DNA from: Amnibacterium kyonggiense
GTDB taxonomy: Bacteria > Actinomycetota > Actinomycetes > Actinomycetales > Microbacteriaceae
Assembly (NCBI RefSeq): GCF_004364555.1
Contig: NZ_SOAM01000001.1
Span: forward strand, 1,116,001-1,180,000
Direction: 5' to 3'
Length of the DNA stretch: 64,000 nt
Program-made: the position numbers and the translations under genes
Notes under the pieces: generated by a model
The model's input: the letters and a program-made list of their open reading frames with translations, nothing else
What the model was told of the DNA's origin: nothing
Databases searched by the model: none
Shown: in pieces, positions 59,412 through 64,000 of the stretch
How the letters are laid out: the number at the start of each line of letters is the position of its first letter
Position numbering within the stretch: position 1 is the first letter of the stretch

Positions 59412-60416
59412 GTGCTCGTGCAGCGACGCCCGACCATCACCGACGTGGCCGCGGCGGCCGGCGTCTCGGTCGCCACGGTGTCGAAGGCGATCAACGGGCG
59501 GTACGGCGTCGGCGGCGAGACGGCGGCCCGCGTCCTCCAGGTCGCGAGCGAGCTCGGCTACGCGTCGAGCCTCGGCGCGAGCAGCATGCGCTCGAGCCGC
59601 ACCGGCGTCGTCGGGGTGTTCATCGCGGCGTTCGAGCCCTTCTCGACCGAGGTGATGAAGGGCATCGGCGTGGCCCTCGGCGACAGCGGCAACGACCTGC
59701 TGGCCTACAGCAGCCTCACCGGCAACGAGCACGACGGATGGGAGCGGCGGTCCCTGTCGCGGCTCGCCGGCACGATCGACGGCGCGATCCTCGTCGCGCC
59801 GACGGTCGTCGACCTCCCCGGCACGATCCCGCTCGTCGCGATCGATCCGCACACCGGGCCGGCCGGGCTCCCGACCGTCGACTCCGACGGCTACGGGGGA
59901 GCGCGCCTCGCGATGCAGCACCTGATCGGGCTCGGGCATCGCCGCATCGGCTTCGTCTCCGGGCGGCAGGACCTGCGGTCGGCGCTCCTCCGCGAGGCCG
60001 GGTACCGCAGCGCGCTCGACGACGCGGGCATCCCCTTCGACCCCGACCTCGTCCGGGCCGGCAACTACGAGCTGCGCCTCAGCCGAGACGCCGCCGGCGC
60101 GCTCCTCGACCTCGCCGACCCGCCCACCGCCGTCTTCGGCGCGAACGACCTGTCGGCGATCGCGACGGTGCAGGTCGCGCAGTCGCGCGGGCTGTCGGTG
60201 CCCGGCGACCTCTCCGTCGTCGGCTTCGACGACGTCCCCGAGGCGGCGCGCGCGGATCCGCCGCTGACCACGGTCCGGCAGCCCATGCAGCAGCTCGGCA
60301 ACGAGGCCGTCGCCATGATGCTCGCGCTCCTGGCGAACCAGGAGCTGCGCCGTCCGCACGTGACCCTTGCCACGCGGCTCGTCGAGCGGAGGACGACGGC
60401 CCCGCCCCGCCGCTGA
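59412..60416 (+). CDS. LacI-family transcriptional regulator (LacI-D)
   Basis: This 334-residue repressor has the helix-turn-helix at about residues 8-34 (TITDVAAAAGVSVATVSKAINGRYGVG) and a sensor domain ending SVVGFDDVPEAARADPPLTTVRQPM. Two in-frame GTG codons (59412 and 59418) are possible. The second lies 7 nt after TATCAT, ideal for a leaderless transcript. The divergent SBP-permease-permease-GH3 operon is the expected target, and the operator position implies autoregulation. The inducer is probably the oligosaccharide taken up by that importer or its product. Confidence 0.9.
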   Translation: MLVQRRPTITDVAAAAGVSVATVSKAINGRYGVGGETAARVLQVASELGYASSLGASSMRSSRTGVVGVFIAAFEPFSTEVMKGIGVALGDSGNDLLAYSSLTGNEHDGWERRSLSRLAGTIDGAILVAPTVVDLPGTIPLVAIDPHTGPAGLPTVDSDGYGGARLAMQHLIGLGHRRIGFVSGRQDLRSALLREAGYRSALDDAGIPFDPDLVRAGNYELRLSRDAAGALLDLADPPTAVFGANDLSAIATVQVAQSRGLSVPGDLSVVGFDDVPEAARADPPLTTVRQPMQQLGNEAVAMMLALLANQELRRPHVTLATRLVERRTTAPPRR

Positions 60417-60426
60417 CGCCCGGCGA

Positions 60427-60445
60427 ATGTTGCGGATCACAACAT
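60427..60445. promoter_or_regulatory. Palindromic operator ATGTTG-N7-CAACAT, site X2
   Basis: ATGTTGCGGATCACAACAT has the same perfect 6-bp arms and 7-nt spacing as site X1 at 49745-49763. It lies 69 bp before the TIM-barrel gene at 60514, 11 bp after the LacI-D stop. It suggests that the operon 60514-63484 is co-regulated with xylose utilisation. Confidence 0.72.
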
Positions 60446-60513
60446 GGGGCGTGATTGGATGGACCACGCGCGACCCCGGGTTCGGGCGGCGCGCGAGTGC
60501 GAAGGAGCGCCGC

Positions 60514-61266
60514 ATGGCACGAGGTCCCGTTTCCGTCCAGCTCTACTCCGTCCGGGACCGCCTGGCCGACGACCTCGAGGGCACGCTCGAGCGCCTCGCG
60601 GCGCTCGGCTTCACGAACGTCGAGCCGTACGGCGTGTTCGTGGCCGGCTCGGACCGCTACGCCGCGGCGCTCGCGGCGACCGGGCTCTCGGCCCCGTCCG
60701 CGCACGCGGGCGTGCTCGAGCTGAGCGACCCGGCACCGGCGTTCGAGGCCGCCGCGGCGCTCGGCGTGCGGACGGTCATCGACCCCGCGCACCGCACCGA
60801 CGACTGGGAGTCGGTCGACGGCATCGCACGCATCGCCGAGCGCATCAACCGGGCCGCGGAGCGGGCCCGCGAGTACGACCTCGTGTTCGGGTACCACAAC
60901 CACTGGTGGGAGCTGGAGGCGCGGCCGACCGGCGTGCCCGCGCTCGAGCAGCTCGCCGCGCGCCTCACGGACGACGTCGTCCTCGAGGTCGACACCTACT
61001 GGGTCGAGGTCGGCGGCGAGAGCGCGCCCGACCTGCTCGGTCGGCTGGGCGAGCGCGTCAAGCTCCTGCACGTGAAGGACGGGGACCGCAGCCGCGACAC
61101 GAAGCGGCAGCTGCCCGCGGGCGAGGGCGTGCTCGACGTCCCCGCGATCCTCGACGCGGCGCCGTCGGCGATGCGGGTGCTCGAGTTCGACGACTACGAC
61201 GGCGACACGATCGACGGCCTCGCGGCCTCGCTCGCGTACGTGAACCACCTGGAGGCGGGCAAGTGA
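60514..61266 (+). CDS. Sugar phosphate isomerase/epimerase family (xylose-isomerase-like TIM barrel)
   Basis: This 250-residue AP-endonuclease-2-like TIM barrel opens VSVQLYSVRDRLADDLEGTLERLAALGFTNVEPYG. Metal-binding positions are probable in FGYHNHWWELE, VLEVDTYWVEVGG, LLHVKDGD and VLEFDDY. The family includes inosose isomerases, 3-keto-sugar-processing enzymes and C-glycoside deglycosidase subunits, so the reaction is open. AAGGAGC precedes ATG 60514. It overlaps the next gene by GTGA and heads an operon with two Gfo/Idh/MocA dehydrogenases, preceded by operator X2. Confidence 0.88.
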   Translation: MARGPVSVQLYSVRDRLADDLEGTLERLAALGFTNVEPYGVFVAGSDRYAAALAATGLSAPSAHAGVLELSDPAPAFEAAAALGVRTVIDPAHRTDDWESVDGIARIAERINRAAERAREYDLVFGYHNHWWELEARPTGVPALEQLAARLTDDVVLEVDTYWVEVGGESAPDLLGRLGERVKLLHVKDGDRSRDTKRQLPAGEGVLDVPAILDAAPSAMRVLEFDDYDGDTIDGLAASLAYVNHLEAGK

Positions 61267-62384
61267 CGGTAGGAGTGGGCGTCATCGGCGCCGGAGTGAT
61301 CAGCGCGCAGTACCTGGCGAACCTGACGACGTTCCCGGACCTCGAGGTCCGCTTCGTCGCGGACATCGACCTCGAGCGGGCGAAGGCGCGGGCGGAGGAG
61401 TTCGGCATCCCGGCGTCCGGCACGACCGAGGAGCTGCTGGCGGACGACGGCATCGACATCGTCGTCAACCTCACGCTGCCGTCCGTGCACGCGGAGGTCG
61501 ACCTGGCGATCCTCGCCGCCGGCAAGCACGTCTGGAGCGAGAAGCCGATCGCCACGAACGCGGCGGACGCGCGGCGGGTGCTCGACGCCGCCGAGGCCGC
61601 GGGCCTCCGCGTCGCGGTCGCCCCCGACACGGTGCTCGGCGCCGGGCTGCAGAGCGCGTTCCGCGCGATCGCGGACGGGCGGATCGGCGAGCCGCGCACG
61701 GCGATCACGCAGGTGCTGAACCCGGGGCCGGAGCGCTGGCACCCGGCGCCGGAGTTCCTGTTCCAGGCCGGCGGCGGTCCGCTGCTCGACCTCGGGCCGT
61801 ACTACCTGACGACGCTCGTCAGCGTCTTCGGCTCGGTCGCCCGCGTCGCCGCGGTCGGCTCGATCTCACGGCCGAAGCGGGTCGTCGAGTCCGGTCCGCG
61901 CGCCGGCACCGAGTTCGACGTGACGGTGCCGAGCTACTCCGCGCTCCTCCTCGAGTTCGAGAACGGCACCTCCGCGCAGGCGACCTTCTCCTTCGAGTCG
62001 GCGCTGCCCCGGGCGGGCTTCTTCGAGATCACGGGCACCGACGGCGCGATCGTGCTGCCGGACCCGAACATGTTCGACGGCGACTCGTCGCTCTGGACGC
62101 TCGAGTCCTGGAAGGGGCTGACCGGCCCCGAGCAGCCGACGCCGGAGACGGTCGAGGCCACGGGGCCCGCCGACGGCCGCGGGCTCGGCGTCCTCGAGCT
62201 CGCGCGGGCGATCGCCGCCGGCGTGCCCGAGCGCGCGTCGGGCGCCCTCGCGGCGCACGTGCTCGACGTCATGCTCGCCGCGGCGGAGTCCGCGGAGCGC
62301 GGGGAGACCGTCGCGGTCACGAGCCGCGTCGCCCCGGTCGAGCCGCTGCCCGCGGACTGGAACCCGAAGGAGGCGACCCTCTGA
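61263..62384 (+). CDS. Gfo/Idh/MocA family oxidoreductase
   Basis: This 373-residue NAD(P)-dependent sugar or cyclitol dehydrogenase has an N-terminal Rossmann fold with GVIGAGVISAQYL (residues 6-18). The conserved EKP catalytic motif follows as HVWSEKPIATN. GPLLDLGPYYLTTLVSVFG with the DxxxxY-H-like active-site region lies in the C-terminal sheet domain. The GTG at 61263 overlaps the TIM-barrel stop. It is about the same size as the following paralogue, with which it shares many motifs, suggesting tandem duplication or a hetero-pair. Confidence 0.92.
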   Translation: MTVGVGVIGAGVISAQYLANLTTFPDLEVRFVADIDLERAKARAEEFGIPASGTTEELLADDGIDIVVNLTLPSVHAEVDLAILAAGKHVWSEKPIATNAADARRVLDAAEAAGLRVAVAPDTVLGAGLQSAFRAIADGRIGEPRTAITQVLNPGPERWHPAPEFLFQAGGGPLLDLGPYYLTTLVSVFGSVARVAAVGSISRPKRVVESGPRAGTEFDVTVPSYSALLLEFENGTSAQATFSFESALPRAGFFEITGTDGAIVLPDPNMFDGDSSLWTLESWKGLTGPEQPTPETVEATGPADGRGLGVLELARAIAAGVPERASGALAAHVLDVMLAAAESAERGETVAVTSRVAPVEPLPADWNPKEATL

Positions 62385-63484
62385 TGGCGGAGACCCCCCT
62401 GCGCATCGGCATCATCGGCGTCGGCAACATCAGCGCGCAGTACTTCGCGAGCCTGCCGTCGCTGCCGAACCTCCGGCTCGTCGCCGTCGCCGACCTCGAC
62501 ATGGCCCGTGCGGGCGAGGTCGCGGCGGAGCAGGGTGTCGTGGCGCGGACGGTGGACGAGCTGCTGGCGTCCGACGACGTCGACGCGGTGCTCAACCTGA
62601 CGATCCCGGCCGTGCACGTCGAGGTCGGCACCCGGGTGCTCGAGGCCGGCAAGCACGTGTACGCGGAGAAGCCGCTTGCGCTGCGCCCGGAGGACGCGGC
62701 GCCGATGCTCGAGCTCGCGCAGGAGCGGGGGCTGCGGGTCGGCAGCGCGCCCGACACGGTGCTCGGCACGGGCATCCAGACCGCGCGGCGGCTCGTCGAC
62801 GACGGGGCAATCGGGCAGGTCCTGACCGCGGACGCGCACTGGAGCGCCCCCGGTCACGAGCGCTGGCACCCGAATCCCGCGTTCTACTACCAGCCGGGCG
62901 GAGGTCCGCTGCTCGACATGGGGCCGTACTACCTGACGGCGCTCGTCACGATGCTCGGCCCGGTCGTCCGCGTCTCCGGCGTGAGCATCCGCTCGCCGCG
63001 GGAGCGCAGCGTGGCCACGGGCCCGAAGGCGGGCGAGGCGATCGAGGTCGCCGTCGACACCGGTGTGAGCGGGATCCTCGAGCACGCGGGCGGCGCGGTC
63101 TCCCGCGTCTCGTTCTCGTTCGACACCTGGGCGACGCGCGCGCCGCTGTTCGAGCTGCACGGGACCACCGGGTCCATCGCGGTGCCCGACCCGAACAACT
63201 TCGCCGACCCGGTCGAGGTGTGGACCGTCGGGCAGCCGGAGTGGCGCACGGTCGCGCCGAACGCCGGGTACGAGGGCGCCGGCCGCGGCTACGGCCTCGC
63301 GGACATGGCGCACGCGATCGCGACGGGTCGGCCGCATCGCGCGAGCGGCGAGCTGGCGCAGCACGTGCTCGAGATCATGGACGCGATCCCGCGCTCGAGC
63401 CGCGACCACGCGGTCATCACGCTGACGACGACCGTCGAGCGCCCCGCCGCCGTCCCGGAGGGCGCGAAGCCCGACACCTGGTAG
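62384..63484 (+). CDS. Gfo/Idh/MocA family oxidoreductase, second copy
   Basis: This 366-residue paralogue of the preceding gene has IGIIGVGNISAQYFASL at the N-terminus and HVYAEKPLALRPED for the EKP motif. GPLLDMGPYYLTALVTMLGPVVRVSG follows in the C-terminal domain. It starts at ATG 62384 overlapping the previous stop (TGATG), with GAAGGAGG about 10 nt upstream. The two share the same ISAQY and GP-LLD-GPYYLT segments. Substrates are unknown; sugar, keto-sugar or inositol oxidation/reduction is possible. Confidence 0.92.
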   Translation: MAETPLRIGIIGVGNISAQYFASLPSLPNLRLVAVADLDMARAGEVAAEQGVVARTVDELLASDDVDAVLNLTIPAVHVEVGTRVLEAGKHVYAEKPLALRPEDAAPMLELAQERGLRVGSAPDTVLGTGIQTARRLVDDGAIGQVLTADAHWSAPGHERWHPNPAFYYQPGGGPLLDMGPYYLTALVTMLGPVVRVSGVSIRSPRERSVATGPKAGEAIEVAVDTGVSGILEHAGGAVSRVSFSFDTWATRAPLFELHGTTGSIAVPDPNNFADPVEVWTVGQPEWRTVAPNAGYEGAGRGYGLADMAHAIATGRPHRASGELAQHVLEIMDAIPRSSRDHAVITLTTTVERPAAVPEGAKPDTW

Positions 63485-63490
63485 CCCGAT

Positions 63491-63544
63491 CCTGTTCACG
63501 GATACGGAGATCCGGCTCGCCGGATCTCCGTATCCGTGAACAGG
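63491..63544. terminator. Perfect 25-bp hairpin, second copy of the 573-629 element
   Basis: Arms 63491-63515 and 63520-63544 are exact complements with a 4-nt loop (CTCG). The outer part GTTCACGGATACGGAG equals the arm of the hairpin at 573-629. It lies between the convergent Gfo/Idh/MocA genes, a bidirectional terminator position. Confidence 0.8.
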
Positions 63545-63545
63545 A

Positions 63546-64000
63546 CTAGCCGAGCGGGACCCAGTCGCCCTTCGAGTCCTCGATCGCGGCGAGGACCTTC
63601 TGCACCGCGAGGCCGTCGGCGAACGACGGCTCCGGGTCCCGGCCCTCGACGATCGCGTCGGTGAAGTCCTTCACCTCGTGCGTGAAGGTGTGCTCGTAGC
63701 CGAGGCCGTGCCCGGCCGGCCACCACGCGCCGACGTAGGGGTGCTCGGGCTCGGTGACGAGGATGCGGCGGAAGCCGCTCTCGACCGCGTCCTCGGTGAA
63801 GTCGAGGAACTCGAGCTCGTTCATCCGCTCGAAGTCGAACGCGAGCGATCCCTTCGAGCCGTTCAGCTCGATCCGCATCGCGTTCTTGCGGCCCGCGGCG
63901 AAGCGGGTCGCCTCGAACGTCGCGAGCGCGCCGCCGTCGGTCCGGCCGACCCACACCGCCGCGTCGTCGACCGTGACCTCGCCGCGCTCCTCGGAGCCCT
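63546..64000 (-). CDS. Gfo/Idh/MocA family oxidoreductase, C-terminal part (truncated by window edge)
   Basis: The frame is open to the right edge, so the N-terminal Rossmann domain lies outside the window. The visible 150 residues are the C-terminal sheet domain. It reads GEVTVDDAAVWVGRTDGGALATFEATRFAAGRKNAMRIELNGSKGSLAFDFERMNELEFLD, then HPYVGAWWPAGHGLGYEHTFTHEVKDFTDAIVEG, ending AVQKVLAAIEDSKGDWVPLG. The GSKGSLAFD strand and the DFTDAI helix are typical of family members. It is convergent with the two paralogous dehydrogenase genes and separated from them by the long hairpin. Confidence 0.87.
   Translation of the reverse strand, partial: GSEERGEVTVDDAAVWVGRTDGGALATFEATRFAAGRKNAMRIELNGSKGSLAFDFERMNELEFLDFTEDAVESGFRRILVTEPEHPYVGAWWPAGHGLGYEHTFTHEVKDFTDAIVEGRDPEPSFADGLAVQKVLAAIEDSKGDWVPLG

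Noticed and set aside
61263-63484. Frameshifted duplicate or pseudogene among the tandem Gfo/Idh/MocA genes
   Set aside because: Both copies are full length with intact GxGxxS-type and EKP motifs, so they are functional paralogues.
1-64000. tRNA, rRNA, riboswitch or prophage genes
   Set aside because: No cloverleaf-like sequence with conserved tRNA motifs, no rRNA segment, no known riboswitch core and no integrase or phage structural genes could be recognised by reading. A covariance-model search would be needed to exclude small RNAs.

Overview
The window reads as a chromosome segment of a high-GC Gram-positive actinomycete. GC is very high, GTG starts are frequent, stop/start overlaps (ATGA, GTGA) are common, and several promoters place a -10-like hexamer 6-7 nt before the start codon, which suggests leaderless mRNAs. 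The mix of plant-glycan catabolism and long intergenic hairpins fits a soil- or plant-associated member of the Microbacteriaceae or a near relative. That placement is inference, because no rRNA or other phylogenetic marker beyond metG is present.

Bases 1-14,900 are mostly housekeeping and redox genes: the end of a quinone oxidoreductase, metG, tatD, a 58-aa membrane peptide, and a one-carbon/molybdenum block. That block holds fdhD, an FdhF/YdeP-type molybdoenzyme, moeA, a small MobA-associated protein, mobA and a zinc formaldehyde dehydrogenase. Two aldo/keto reductases, a PPK2 polyphosphate kinase, an ArsR-SRPBCC pair and a membrane-anchored protein follow. Bases 14,900-21,450 hold a VOC protein with a divergent WYL regulator, then a LacI regulator and an arabinose operon (araD, araA, a 68-aa coupled ORF, and an araB-type kinase) behind a GTGAGCGCTCAC operator.

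Bases 21,450-22,850 form the most unusual stretch. An AbiEi/DUF559-like putative endonuclease gene is bracketed by two pairs of a 51-nt stem-loop repeat, all four copies in the same orientation. Some arm differences are compatible with G-U pairing.

Bases 22,800-46,500 are a large galactoside/arabinoxyloside locus: GH43 x2, GH27, GH35, GH2 x2, GH36, ThuA, two carbohydrate ABC importers without ATPase genes, one ABC exporter, and two LacI regulators. Four copies of an operator of the form ATGGTAGC-GCTACCAT sit in front of its transcription units.

Bases 46,500-64,000 are a xylose/xylan and glycoside locus: xylA-xylB, a CE7 esterase, a GH10 enzyme, an aromatic-type aldehyde dehydrogenase, a GH3 operon with its own importer and LacI regulator, and an operon of a TIM-barrel isomerase with two Gfo/Idh/MocA dehydrogenases. 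A palindrome ATGTTG-N7-CAACAT occurs both between xylA and the esterase and in front of the TIM-barrel operon, suggesting co-regulation by a factor not encoded here.

None of the glycosidases shows a signal peptide. The picture is therefore uptake of oligosaccharides through lipoprotein-dependent ABC importers, followed by intracellular hydrolysis and isomerase/kinase steps into central metabolism. No rRNA, tRNA, CRISPR array, transposase or prophage gene was recognised.
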